From Actinostola sp. cb2023 (Eukaryota; Cnidaria; Anthozoa; Actiniaria; Actinostolidae), in the NCBI GenBank assembly GCA_033675265.1, contig JAUJYZ010000357.1:248001-312000 (forward strand): a stretch of 64,000 nucleotides of DNA, given 5' to 3'. The notes under the pieces were generated by a model. That model was not told the DNA's origin, made no database searches, and was given only the letters and a program-made list of their open reading frames with translations. Positions 13,045 to 25,300 of the stretch are shown one piece after another. Numbering within the stretch: the first letter of the stretch is position 1; every line of letters starts with the position of its first letter. A program made the position numbers and the translations under genes.

Positions 13045-13461
13045 CTAGTATATCACAATCATCAAGAGTAAGCTTATATTTACCATATCTTCTACTGAAT
13101 ACATGAAATTCCATACACAGGATGTCTCGAGATAAACGATCGCTTCTACAACGATAATACTGATTGCATAAACAAAATCTAACCGTATTTTACTAGCATT
13201 TAACACAATAAAACAAAACAAAAGAATGATGATATTTACTGTGAGGACTGTAAGAGCCACATGTGTTGAATAACTACTTTTCCAGTTGTTTCGTGGACGA
13301 TCATCTTTCGCTTCATCCTGTATGGCGACGTTCAAGTTCAGGTCATCAAGATCAGTCTTGCTCGTGCTTTTCTTGCAATCAGAGTAGTTCTTTTCAGCTT
13401 CAGAGTTCGTTGTTAAGTCAATAGTCATTGTTTTGTCATTTTGTTCGTAGTTTGTGTTCAC
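13045..13461 (-). CDS. Small two-pass membrane protein ORF inside HINE-B1
   Basis: 138 residues from ATG at 13461. Residues 1-65 are polar and acidic ([19 protein letters not shown]). Two hydrophobic segments follow: about 70-90 ([17 protein letters not shown]) and 97-113 ([16 protein letters not shown]). I do not recognise the family. A homologous but frameshifted copy lies at 38510-38888 in a second element of the same kind, with many matched codons, so the sequence is a repeated cargo and not chance. Downstream in another frame (13114-12890) a further polar open stretch exists, which may be an old continuation. Whether it is expressed cannot be judged. Confidence 0.4.
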   Translation of the reverse strand: MNTNYEQNDKTMTIDLTTNSEAEKNYSDCKKSTSKTDLDDLNLNVAIQDEAKDDRPRNNWKSSYSTHVALTVLTVNIIILLFCFIVLNASKIRLDFVYAISIIVVEAIVYLETSCVWNFMYSVEDMVNISLLLMIVIY

Positions 13462-14004
13462 AGTTTTCTCATTTGCTTTTGATATTTCATAACATTTTGA
13501 CTTTAAGACTTTTTCCTATATGATATTGAGTCCGCGGAACGACCTGGTCCGAAAACGCTCCACATCTTTTAGAGTAGGTCTACCGCTAACGGTGTGTGAG
13601 TTTGTATGTGAGATGAGCGTATTAGACATACTTCGTTCAAATGTTTTTTTCTCACGATCACAAGAAGACATAACCTTCCTTCGACAAGGTTTGTGAAGAA
13701 AGAGGACTACGTGCGATGTCTCGTCTTGATAAACCATGTGGTTTGAGCCTTCGGTAATTATCTGAGCGGCCGGCACAGGGCGCATGCGCTGTAGAACCCA
13801 ATATGCTTTCTGGGGTCTACGAAGAAGAACGCTCTGCATTTCTAGAGTCGGGCTCCTTCCACAGGAAGCCCGACTAATTAGGGTCACAGATCTTTGGCAC
13901 GACATTTATCGATCAGAAACGCGAAAGCTTGAATAGGAAAACAACTCACTTCAACTTCCAACGAAGCCGAATGTGTTCAGCTCAGCGTATGTAGGAGTTG
14001 TCGC

Positions 14005-14078
14005 GAAAAGCATTGTGGTTATTGAGAATTGCATGATGGTTATTGAGAATTGCATGATGGTTATTGGAAACTGCATGC
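14005..14078 (+). repeat. 28-bp tandem repeat, three copies
   Basis: TGGTTATTGAGAATTGCATG repeated three times between HINE-B1 and HINE-B3. Confidence 0.55.
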
Positions 14079-14170
14079 CGGGTAAAAATCGAGATTTTTT
14101 CTCCCTACATGAATGAATTAGAATTGCTTCCTTGCACTCTCGCTTCAGGCTCGCTCGCTGCGTCAGCAAC

Positions 14171-15480
14171 AACTAGACGCTCTACTAGCGTGAAGTCGGG
14201 CTTCTAATAGACTTGCTCCAAGTATCGTTTGTTTTTCCCCAGGCGAAGTACGCTGTTTGGGCAGGAAGCAAGAACTGATATGTAGCCTATTTGAACTAAA
14301 TATAGATATCTTAGACTTACGATTTAAAAAAAACAGTGTTTGGTTGCTCGTTGCGTGACTTGGTAGAACATGCTTTCCTTGCAATTTCAATACTGCAATT
14401 TCACAAACTCAGCGAATCATGAATGACAATGACATAGATTAATTGGTACCATAAATATGTCCATACAAATACAACTGACGTAAGCTTAATTAGCCACTTC
14501 CAAATCGAGCAGGGGACTGGTACCAAGTCCGTAAAACTAATTCAATTTGATACTAGTAAAATTGGGCATCGTTTTCTGAGAGAGCAGATCAAACTTAGCT
14601 AGTCTGGAAAGTTTGGTGAACTTCGGCTTAATATTGACGATGTTAGAGGGCATCAAAGATGTCTATTTTCCCATACAAACTCTGTAAATTTTTGACGTTG
14701 TCCATCCAAACCATACATTCACTGTAAAATTTTGGCTGGACAACACAGTATCAGAAGTTTATAATTCCGACAGAATTCGCTCAAATCACATCAAACTTTG
14801 CACAGAAGCTAACTTCAACATGCTCTTTCATGATATGAACTTAATTTCGTAATTGCATTAATTCTAATAAACTCATTCCCAGTCCCCTGCTCGATTTGAT
14901 AGTGGCTAATTGATTTTTTTCTCGGCTTCACTGCATGTATCAACTCACTTCGTTCTAAGTTCCAAAGATCGATAAACCCTTTGCAGTACTAGTACTGGAT
15001 TGATAAATCCATATCTCTATGAATTATTGTGGTTATTTTGAAAACAAGACGACATATAACCTTCCTCCAACAAGGTTTGTGAAGAAACCATGTTTAGAGC
15101 CTTCGGTGATATCCATACCAAATACAAATATAAATAAACTAGACATCGCAGCGGTGATCCATGGTGACTACATGCTAATATTTCCTGACTACGCGCGACT
15201 TCAACATTTATAATATTTCCTGCATTTTGGGCATTCAAATCAGTGATTTCCTTGCAATTGAACGATTTCAAAACTCAGCAAAATAAATATCTGTCGGTGT
15301 TATAAGCTTACCACAACACACAGTTAAAGCGCGGTACAAAGCATAGAAGACATATTTTGACGGCTTCGTTTACTTTAATAGATTGTTCAATCTTGTGTCA
15401 GTTGTGCGATACTGATAGCATATTTCTCTTCTTAAACTTCTCGCATTTAGATTCTAGTATTCTGATCTCGAAAATCAGCA
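14171..15480 (-). mobile_element. HINE-B3, 5'-truncated
   Basis: Reverse orientation. The 3' end AACTAGACGCTCTACTAGCG is at 14171. The interior matches 18200-18440 of HINE-B2 (e.g. GATACTGATAGCATATTTCT near 15410). It gives the empty site that defines the HINE-A1 insertion (near 15130). No 5' hairpin found. Interrupted by a MITE. Confidence 0.5.
14488..14911. mobile_element. MITE inside HINE-B3
   Basis: AATTAGCCACTTCCAAATCG with AGCAGGGGACTGG is mirrored by CCAGTCCCCTGCTCGATTTG and GTGGCTAATT. Confidence 0.65.
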
Positions 15481-15675
15481 CTCGTGCATAAGGCGTATAG
15501 TTTGTCCCGTTTCTCCTATGTAGATTGAGTGACAGTGGGAGCATGTTATCTCATAAACACTGTGTTTATATTATTGTACATTACTACTATACAAATAGTA
15601 ATACCGCATAAATTATTTATCTCAGAGTCCAATGTTATCATTCACTTATATGTATTATAATTCAGTATTTTGTGA

Positions 15676-15750
15676 TTTGAGCTTCACATTTGCGAGTTAT
15701 AAAGGTTTGAAATCGTGATATGCTAATTCGGTGACGTCAGATTGTTTTTA
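15676..15750 (+). repeat. Partial copy of the 470-bp MITE (23774, 55121)
   Basis: GAGCTTCACATTTGCGAGTT through CTAATTCGGTGACGTCA matches one arm of the element at 23774-24245. Confidence 0.5.
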
Positions 15751-15779
15751 ATTTATTATATACCGGTATACAAAAGACT

Positions 15780-16120
15780 GTGAACAGTCCCTCTTTTCCT
15801 TCCAGGCTCAGTCGAACGAGAGAAACCCAGATCCCGGGGAAAACCGATCCGGTACGCGCGAGGATTGGGGAGAGTTTAGGGGGCGGAGAAGGAAGAGGAA
15901 AAGAAGGGACTGCATGTGGACAACACATAGATTTGAATTACCCTCCCCTCTCCCAATCACCACGAGGTTGGAGCTGGGTACGACGTGAGCCGTGAGAGCG
16001 GTGTGAAGAGAGGTCTGCATGATCCAACGCGAACTCAAGCCATCGAGGTCCATCCTCGGAAGCCCAGTGTCCAATCAATGGAGCCAAGGATGACGGGGAG
16101 GAAAGGGGAGCCAAGGATGA
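15780..16120. other. GC-rich block of unknown origin, 3' of tectonic
   Basis: Clearly richer in GC than its surroundings (e.g. GATCCCGGGGAAAACCGATC, GGGGGCGGAGAAGGAAGAGG). Open frames cross it on both strands without recognised motifs. It lies just past the tectonic poly(A) signal and could be an exon or 3' UTR of a convergent gene, or an insertion. Confidence 0.3.
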
Positions 16121-16128
16121 TCAGTGTG

Positions 16129-16134
16129 TTTATT
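16129..16134 (-). terminator. AATAAA polyadenylation signal of tectonic
   Basis: AATAAA on the minus strand (tttatt on plus) lies 65 nt after the tectonic stop, a usual spacing for a short 3' UTR. Position and motif are seen; use is inferred. Confidence 0.55.
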
Positions 16135-16198
16135 ACAAGCAGACCTTGTGAATCACACACTTGGTTTCCAAACTTTTCCAGCGATGCATCATTTCTCC

Positions 16199-16366
16199 CT
16201 AGAGAAACGGGTAAAAGAAATCGGACGGTGCCTTGGCCTCAAAGGTGGGCGTCGGCTTGAGTAAGGTCTCTGGCTTGGTCGACACGTCGATAAACTGCAC
16301 AGAGGTAACCACCTCAAAGGACTGTTGCAGGGACTTGTTCCCAAGCTGACAATACGGGCCAACACA
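16199..16366 (-). CDS. TCTN1: Tectonic exon 14 (C-terminus and stop)
   Basis: Acceptor TTTCAG (AG at 16368-16367). It starts CVGPYCQLGNKSLQQSFEVV, then TSVQFIDVSTKPETLLKPTP, and ends APSDFFYPFL before TAG at 16201-16199. The V.FVDV segment and F.FF.PF end are those of TCTN1 proteins. Confidence 0.9.
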   Translation of the reverse strand, partial: CVGPYCQLGNKSLQQSFEVVTSVQFIDVSTKPETLLKPTPTFEAKAPSDFFYPFL

Positions 16367-19300
16367 CTGAAATACAAAACATGACTTTAAAACTAGTAAA
16401 TGAATAGGGAGCTTTTAAGCTGGGATTAAGCTTCCAGCTTTACAAAATCTACGACGGCGACGTGAACCGGAAGTGTAAATAACTCTTGTTCAGGGTTTCA
16501 TATCTTCATACTTTTAGTTGGTATTCCCTGTGGATGAAGTAACCTCACAGATTTAGGATTGGACTAAATCTCTAATGTACGAAATCCCAAACAGAAGTTA
16601 CTTACACTTCCGGTTGACGTCGCCGTCGTTGATTTTGTACAGCTCTATCGTCTTTCTGTGACCGGTGGAATTTGCGAGGAAGTCGGTTGGGTCCGGGCGT
16701 GGATTTCTCGAAGGGTTCGAAAACGTTTTTAGTGTTTTCCTACTTTACATGTATATACACGGTAAATCTTTCAGCACGGCATAATATTATTATCCAGCTA
16801 AATTCAAAACATATCTTGCCTGATATTTAATGTCCTTAGGGTCTTCATACTTGAACTGCAAGCCAACAATCTACGAAATTGAAATTAAACGTAGGTTAGG
16901 TTTTATATGTTTTCCATACTCACCTTTAGAAGATGATAATTTTAAAAATTATAATTATTATCATCATCATCATCGTTACAACCTCTCGCTCGGGGAAATG
17001 GTTTGGGTTGTTGTTGTTGTTGTTTACTGACCTTTGGTTGTGGGTTGGCTAAGAATCCAAAGTTCGAGTAAAGAACCTCGATATGCAAACCCATAATCAT
17101 ATTGGTGCAGGCTCCATTTCCTCCACCAACCTAAAATGATACAATATATTTATTTTAAAATCATCATCATTTCCGTCATCACCATCATCATAATAATCAT
17201 TACCCATTAGCAATATCAGTGTCATCATCAATCATCGTCATCATCAATCACCGTTATTGTCGTTAGATAATCATCAATATTTATGGAGTTTTCTGTACCC
17301 CACAGGTGGTGGGGGTAGGGTACAGAAAATCCTTAAAAAAACTTTTCCCTCGACAAATCGCAAAGTAAGTGACAGTAGAAGAAATCGAAGACATTGTATT
17401 CAACCAATCACAGCGCGCAAAATCATCGCTCAACCAATCAGAATGCTTGGATACGGCATGATGATGGCGCGATACGGTCACCGCACGGCACGAACCGTAC
17501 CGTAACTACTTCCCACTCATACGAAAACGACTCTAACATCATGTTGTCTTTAAGTGAATAAATGAGACTCTTGAGACCAAGTTTTGAGACATTTATTGAA
17601 CACGTAAATCGCTTGAAATTTGATTATATTCATCGTACTGATACAGTCATTTGCAAAAATTCTGGCCGCCACGATATATCAATATATCAATATATCGGGT
17701 GCATTATGGGTAATTAAATAATACTATTTTGAGGTTCCTAACTTATTAAATGAAGCAAAATGTAAACGTAAGACTAAAATAAACATCATACTAAATATTT
17801 CTACCAACTTTGCTGGCGTTAACTTGCTTTAAAGGGAATTTTCGATTATTTAATCACCCATAATGCACCCGATATATTGATATATTGATATATCGTGGCG
17901 GCCAGAATTTTTGCAAATGACTGTAATGCTAATAGCAGAGATTGGGCTGTCTGTGATTAAGTAATAGGCAACTCGCATGATGACGTTGTTAGTCGGGCTT
18001 CCTGTGGAAGCTCCGACTCTAAAAATGCACTCCGTTCTTCGTTGACCTCAAATCGCAAACTGGGTTCTACAGCGCATGCGCCCTGTGCCGGCCGCTCAGA
18101 TAATTACCGAAGGCTCTGATCAACACGAGACATTCTTCACAAACAAATATTGCTCAAAACAACTCAAATATCGCTCAAATGACTTCACATATTGAGTTAA
18201 ATGATGAAATAATGGGGATCAAAGCAAAATGCGAGAAGTTTAAGAAGAGAAATATGCTATCAGTATCGCACAACTGACACAAGATTGAAATCTAAACGAA
18301 GTCAAATGTCTTCTATACTTTGTACGGCTGTAATTGTCTGTTGGGGTAAGCTTATAACACTGATAGATCTAGATATTTTGCTGAGTTTTGAAATCGGTTC
18401 AGTTGTAAGTAAATCACTGATTTGAATGCCCAGAATGCAGGAAATATTGGTCATGAATGGTCGAGTCATTTACTCGGGCCCTTCCGAAGGAAGCCCGAGT
18501 AATAAAATGGGCTTTTTTTCTTTCTTTTTTTCATGGTCACGGAATGAAGAAAAAATGCGAAGAATGAAGAAAGAATGTGAAGTATTTGATCGTATCGAGT
18601 TTCAAGATTACTCAGCAGATAAGGGAAAACAAACGACACACAGGACTCAAGTATACTTGAATCTTAGTTTTGAAAGCAGCTGTAGATCTTCAAGCTATTA
18701 AAGGTCAGGATTCTAGTTCATCGTTCGACGACTAGAAGTGGTAGAAGGACTAGAAGCTCGTGCTGGATCGAGAGAGAACAAGTCATCTTTCAGCAGATAA
18801 GGGAAAACAAACGACACACAGAACTCAAGTAGACTTGAATCTTAGTTTTGAAAGCAGCTGTAGATCTTCAAGCTATTAAAGGTCAGGATTCTAGTTCATC
18901 GTTCGACGACTAGAAGTGGTAGATGGACTAGTTTTCAGTAACTCATGATGGATGTTTATTTTATTCCACGTTTGAAAAATTTAGAAGGAAAAGGAATCGT
19001 AAAAATCGTACTTCAAAACTTTATCAAAGCAAAGGCGAGCAAGGTCAATGTACGAAAATCGGGATCGTACAAAAGTAGTTTTAACTCAGACAAACAAACC
19101 AAATTTTCCATATCTTTCAGTCCGATTTTGTTAGTTTTTTTTTACTGACAATTGTTTTGAAAATAAACAGTGTTTCTCCGTGTTCTTTTCAGTACGATTA
19201 CAGTTGTATGATCCTTGTCTGAGTCATACATCTATTACGCGACCTAATTTTAGAACCGCCGCGTAGCGCTATTTAAAGCAGAATTTCCACGCTCAAAACA

Positions 19301-22300
19301 GGTCAGTGAACGGCAAAAATGCAATCGAAATCAAAACGTCCTTAGATTTTAGGGATCTATTACAGAAGAAGACGCACAATGAGCGTATAGTCGGGCATTA
19401 TGACAATGACAGTTGCGTGACGAGGGAGACTATTTGTGTCGGTGAACATCGATAAAGATCTCCGAATCGTCGAGGTACGTCTGCAGTACGTACTTTAAAT
19501 TAAACATAGTCTCCCTCGTCACGCAACTGTCAGTCATTGTCAGGTCCCTCGTCACGCAACTGACATTGTCCTTGTCATAATGCCCGAGTGTACGCTCATT
19601 GAGCGTCTTGTTTATATTTGTATTTGGTATGGGATATATTTATGGTACCAAATAAACTATGTCATTGTCATTCATGATTCGCTGAGTTTGTGAAATCAGT
19701 ACTGAAATTGCAAGGAAAGGATCTTCTACCGAGTCACGCAACGATCGCACTAAGATATCTATATTTAGTTCAAATAGGCTACATTTCAGTTAGAAGCCCG
19801 ACTTCACGCTAGTAGAGCGTCTAGTTTTATTTTATTGACTGTTCAATGGTTATAGACGATGATGTACTGATTACGTAACTTAGCGACAATTCCGCTGTGT
19901 AGTCGTAGCAAATTGTAGAAGTTGTAGAAGATTGTAGCCATGTGCTAATACCAGGAACACCGGAACGACCATCGGAACGGAACCACCGGAACGATCGGAA
20001 CCAAATATCGGAACCACCGGAACCAAACATCGGAACCACCGGAACGATCAAAATAAAACAACGGAACGACAAAAAAAAAATAATAATAATGAATGTGTGC
20101 CTCAACCCCCGCACGATTACTGTATTGTGAAAAGAGAGTACAGAATATCGAATGAGCCCCAGAATTGCCACTATCATTTCCTGACTGCCTGTGTCAAGAA
20201 AAAAACACCAAGAGTTCAACCCCAAAATGCTGCAGGTGCCAGAGGCCATGAGAGAAAAGCTGACTGCTGCACACTGGGCCTGGCTGGATCACGAATTCCA
20301 GTTTGTTCTATAGATCAGACATACTACGATTGACATTTGTGTGACAGTGACAATTTATTTTCTAGTAATGTAGTTCGTAAGGTTTCTTCAAGCGTAAAAA
20401 GACTCAGTATTTTTCTGAGTCTTTTTACGCTTGAAGAAACCTTACGAACTACATTACTAACAATTACCAAGCGACAAATTACCATACAATTTATTTTCTG
20501 TTATTTTTGTGTTCCTGTTTAGCTGACACAATATAAGAGTAGTAAACACTTATATTGTATTTCATAATACAAATATGATTATGTTAGAATGATATTGTAA
20601 TTTAACTCAAGCAGGACATCGGGGTCGTTTATACGAGCGAAGTAGTGTAAACACGGCTTATTGAAGACCAAGACGCGTCTTATTTTTCTTTCGATCGTAT
20701 AAACGGCCCTATGGTTTTTGCAAGATTATTCCTTCGAGATCCTTGTAAGACGTGCATGCATAGACATTTGTGCAAAGTGTGTTCAATTAGGAGGACCAGG
20801 AATAAGAAGAATCATGATATATTTGTATACTGAACTTGTTCATTTTTTTTTGGCACCAGAGCTCGAGGTACAAAGACAATAACGTTTTGTTGTGTTCTAA
20901 CGTCACCAGCATCAGATCATATACAATATCTATATTTATATTATTATATAGTCAAGTCAATCCGCGCGCTCTGATTGGCAGAAAGCTGTGCTTTATCAGA
21001 GAACGGAGCACGGTTTGATGACGCTATTTTTCAAAAAGACCAAAATACTGAAGAAAACAAACCCAGCGCGCGCTCGATGGCGTAACTGGCGTCAGTAGCG
21101 CGCGCACTTCACTCGCTAAAATTGTATTCAAAAACACAACAGAATCCTCAAATGTCTTGCCATAAATTCATAGTTTCTATATAATAAAGCAAATAGAACA
21201 GCTTCTGTGCTCCGTTCAGTTATAAAGCACTTAGGAAGTAACGATAGCACTCGAGAAGTGAGGAGAAACACTCGCCTACGGCTTGTGTTTCTCCCTACAC
21301 TTCTCTCGTGCTATCGTCACTTCCTGCGTGCTTTATAACTGAACGGAGCACAGAAGCTGTTCTATTTGTTAAAGGGGCTGTGTCATGAGCTGCACATGCG
21401 CATTGGTGCCTATTTTTAATGATATTCATGACACGTTAACTTAGTAATTATTCTCATCTCAACTGAAAGTAGTCAAGCGAATCACATAAACTATCGCTAC
21501 ATATCCCATTGCCAGAGCAATCTTTGGCCTTGTTCCATGCTGAATAGATATCTCCCTTCACTGACATATATCCTAGCCCGACTTTGCTGCCTTGGTCCGT
21601 GGTCTCCGATCCAACGATCGTCTTTGTTATCGAATCGTTTCTTGCAACCCGAATTTTTCCTTCGGCGGCCGCCGTGAAACTGAGATCGTTTGCCTTTGAA
21701 CTTCGCACCAGAAGACATTTGAACATTAAAAGGGATCGAACATTAACTCAAAACGGATAAGATATGCATATACAACTGGAGAATATACAAACTACGATCT
21801 GTCGTTACGATTCAAATCCAAGATGGCACCCGATAACTTGAAATAGTGAGTCTCACTATTTCAAGTTTAACACTAGTACCCAGTCCACTTGTTAACCATG
21901 ACACAGCCCCTTTAATTATAATTGCTTGCATTCAAAGTTTAGTATAAGTGGGAAATTTACGGTACCGTGCAGTGTCTGCACGCTTTTTGATTGGTCCAGA
22001 AAGGAAGCCATTTGAGTGTCACGGTACCGTAGGTTTCCCACTCATACGAAAACGACTCTAATTGAAATAATGGTAATTTACTTTCTTAATTAAATGATTC
22101 CTTGTCAGCTGGAATAGATTTGAAATAATAACAATGATGTGGAGTGATGTTGAATATGTATATTATATATTGTCCACACTGAAACGATGGGATGGATGTC
22201 GTTATATTTGTATGTCAGGCTTTACAGAAGATAATTTTCTAACTGTAAATGAGATCGAACTTGGAATTTAATATTTCGAGGAAAACAGCGACCTTTTATG

Positions 22301-25300
22301 GCCTTTATTTGTATTCTAGGAAAACAGTTTCCTCGCCCTCCCCCTCCCCCTCCCCCAATGGGCAGTCGTTTTATTTTTTATTTATTTTTGTTTTATTTTG
22401 ATCGTTCCGATGTTTTATTATGGTCGTTCCGGTGGTTCCGATGTTTGATTCCGGTGGTTCCGGTCGTTCCGGTGGTTCCGTTCCGATGGTCGTTCCGGTG
22501 TTCCTGGTATTAACACATGCCGCTATTGTAGCTATTGTAGGTCGAACTGAAATACGATAGTAAACATATTCTAACTTATTTAACTTATTTAATTGACATA
22601 GAGTGCAATTTAGAAAAGCGTGAAATATATATAATACTATTAAACAAGAACTACGTATAAAGTAAATTATTTAACTAACTTGGTGCGGCAGATTAAGCGC
22701 GTTGCAAAACATGACCCGTGACTTTCGTGAATTTCTAAGGAAATATTAGTGCGTTCAGACTACAGCGAAAGTTAGCTAGCTAAGCTCATGTACCCGTTTG
22801 TTCATCTATCATCGTGTTTGAAGATTTAGCTAGTTTTAATCTTTTATGCATGTTCACATTGTTAATTTTCAAGATCAGTTACTACCGTCAACAATAGTAA
22901 TTCAATATCTGTTATTCGAAATATTGGCGGTTATATTAAAACAACTAACTTTTCTGATTTCTTGATTGATCCAAGTAAGCAATGAGCGAATAATAGATAT
23001 AAGTAACGAATCTAAAACAATGAAGAGAGAAAAAACAAAGTTTGGGCTGTCTTCAAACACGAATAAAACCCAACTGAAATGCGAACCTGCGGCTCAGGAT
23101 GCGCGCGCGATTGACATTTAAGAAATATAAATATGTCAAAACCAACACCATTAACGAGTTTCCAGAGTTTAAACCATGTCCCGACATTACCAATGTGAAC
23201 GGAGAATGAGCTATGTTTTAGCTAGCTAAAAAAACGCGTTCACACTGAGGTTATCGACTTAGCTAGCTGAACAGGTCTTTAGCTAGCTAGAAAGTCCTAA
23301 TGTGAACGCGCTCTAAAACTAACAAATATTAGTTTATGATGACCTCATAACGATTCTGATTGGATAAGAAGATGTCCCAGCCAGAAAATGGCGGAAATGA
23401 GGTGTCTTTTGTTTACACAACTTTGAAAGCTTATTTCTCCTAAGTATATTTTGGGGTCGCGATAAAAGGCTGAAACTGAAACGGCGGAAAGCAGAAACGG
23501 AAACGGCGGAAAGAGCTGAAACGGCGGAAAATGGTAAAAAGCTGAAACGGCGGAAAGTGGTAAGAAGCTGAAACGGCGAAAACGGCGGAAAAGTGGTAAA
23601 AAGCTGAAACGGCGGAAAAGTGGTAAAAAGCTGAAACAAGAAACCATTATATATAATGGTCTCTTGGCTGAAACCTTTCCATAATTAACTTTCCAGTGGT
23701 GTCACAGATATCCGCTCTTCGATACTCAGATGCTGAATTTCATTTCCTTAAAAGTTTGCACTTGGGGAACGTCATTTAAAGTGTATATATGGCCGAAAAT
23801 TTTATTTTGGAAATCGATTCTTATTGAAGTAAATAATGGGGTGGTGTAGTAGTTTCTTGGTTTGGGCTTCGCATTTGTGAGTTATAGAGGTTTGAAATCT
23901 CAATATGCTAATTTGGTGACGTCAATTCGGGAATTTGTCATAACTAAATTATATTTTTTCAAGTAGTGCTTTTTTTCTGAAATGGGAAAAAAATTCATAC
24001 AACTATTTCTATAAACTGTGGAAAGATATCGCAAGTTTAGAAATGTCAGTAATTTGCACAAAGGCGTTTTTGTATAATAAATGATGACTGAATTTACGTC
24101 ATCTGATTTGCATATTGAGATTTCAAACCTCTGTAACTCACACGTGTGAAGCCCAAACCAGGAAACTACTACACCACCCCATTATTTACTTCATAAAGAA
24201 TCGATTTCCAAAATAAAAAAATTGGGCCATATATACACTTTAAATACGACGAGTGAATACAGTTTAAATTCATGCTAAGCTATCATGCTTGATATCATGG
24301 AATAACATGTGGACACGTACTTACCTCGAGAATGGTGAATACAACTCATTATCACTGCTTGAACTAATTTGGTCATCGGCTATCAAAATTACCTCTGGTA
24401 AAGGGCGCTTTTGATCCATCGTGCTTTCATGCCCGCTTGCATGTCATCGTAGCACTTGCAAAAGACAACGTAACTGACACGAGCTGGCACGAGTGTCATT
24501 GCAATTTGAGACTTTTCCTGGAATGTTCGGAACTATACATATTCGGTAGTATTCGCGACTATTCGGCACTATTCGTTTATATTCGTTTAACTTATTATTC
24601 GAGACTTCTCGTATTCTTGGATCTGACTATCAGTAAAAAGCGTGTTTCACTTGTGGGCCCTTCATCTGTGGAACAAGCTCCCTTCCTAAGTCAGTAATGC
24701 GATCGCATGCAAAGAGATTTTAAAATAATACTGATGAGCAGTTTCACAATCAACAGACGTTCGACACACGCTATCGATGAGAGTTACGCCCACTGCACGC
24801 CGCTACCCAAAGATGTCTGAGTGGCGTCCCTCGTTTGTATGAATAGGCTGTTCGACCATGAAAAGATAACCAAAGTAGTAGGACATCACACGTTCGAGTA
24901 GTTTAATTTATTACTCGGGCCCTTCCGAAGGAAGCCCGAGTTATAAAATGGACTTTCTTTTTATTATTATTATTACTCGGGCCCTTCCGAAGGAAGCCCG
25001 AGTTATAAAATGGGTTTTTCGGTAGTAGTAGTAGTAGTAGTAGTAGTAGTTTTGTTCGGTCAAAGAATGAAGAAAGTATGCGACGTATTTAATCGTATCG
25101 AGTTTCAAGATTACTCAGCAGATAAGAAAAAAACAAACGACACACAGGACTCAAGTAGATTTGAATCTTATTTTTGAAAGCAGCTGTAGATCTTCAAGCT
25201 ATTAAAGGTCAGGATTCTAGTTATAATTAAACTCATTAGATTTTAGGGATCTATTACAGAAGAAGACGCTCAGTGACAAGGGATAATATTTGTGTCGGTG

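Larger units (their letters stand above)
5970..13875 (-). mobile_element. HINE-B1: hairpin-ended (Helentron-like) element split by a large insertion
   Basis: Reverse orientation. Its 3' end (AACTAGACGCTCTTCTAGCG, then GAAGTCGGGCTTCTAA) is at 5970-6004, and its 5' hairpin (AGTCGGGC...GCCCGACT) at 13846-13875. The 6047-12612 element interrupts it with a 6-bp duplication. Removing that leaves about 1.3 kb. It carries the small membrane protein ORF 13045-13461. Paired subterminal inverted repeats and a 3' hairpin without transposase suggest a non-autonomous Helentron (HINE); this is an inference. Confidence 0.6.
17991..19826 (+). mobile_element. HINE-B2, containing HINE-A1
   Basis: 5' hairpin AGTCGGGCTTCCTGTGGAAG then CTCCGACT at 17991-18018; 3' end GAAGCCCGACTTCACGCTAG and TAGAGCGTCTAGTT at 19793-19826. 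HINE-A1 (18472-19612) lies inside. Confidence 0.6.
19939..22519. mobile_element. 2.6-kb TIR element with CCGGAACGACC minisatellite arms
   Basis: Left CATGTGCTAATACCAGGAAC, then CCGGAACGACCATCGGAACG repeats to 20075, mirrored at 22395-22519. The interior holds several MITEs. No transposase seen. Confidence 0.6.

Noticed and set aside
19827..20333. Frames around the CCGGAACG arm (140 and 78 codons)
   Set aside because: They cross minisatellite and element boundaries and show no recognisable domain.
21454..21726. 90-codon minus-strand frame in the TTAAAGGGG MITE
   Set aside because: No domain, overlapped by another frame, and fully inside a repeated element.
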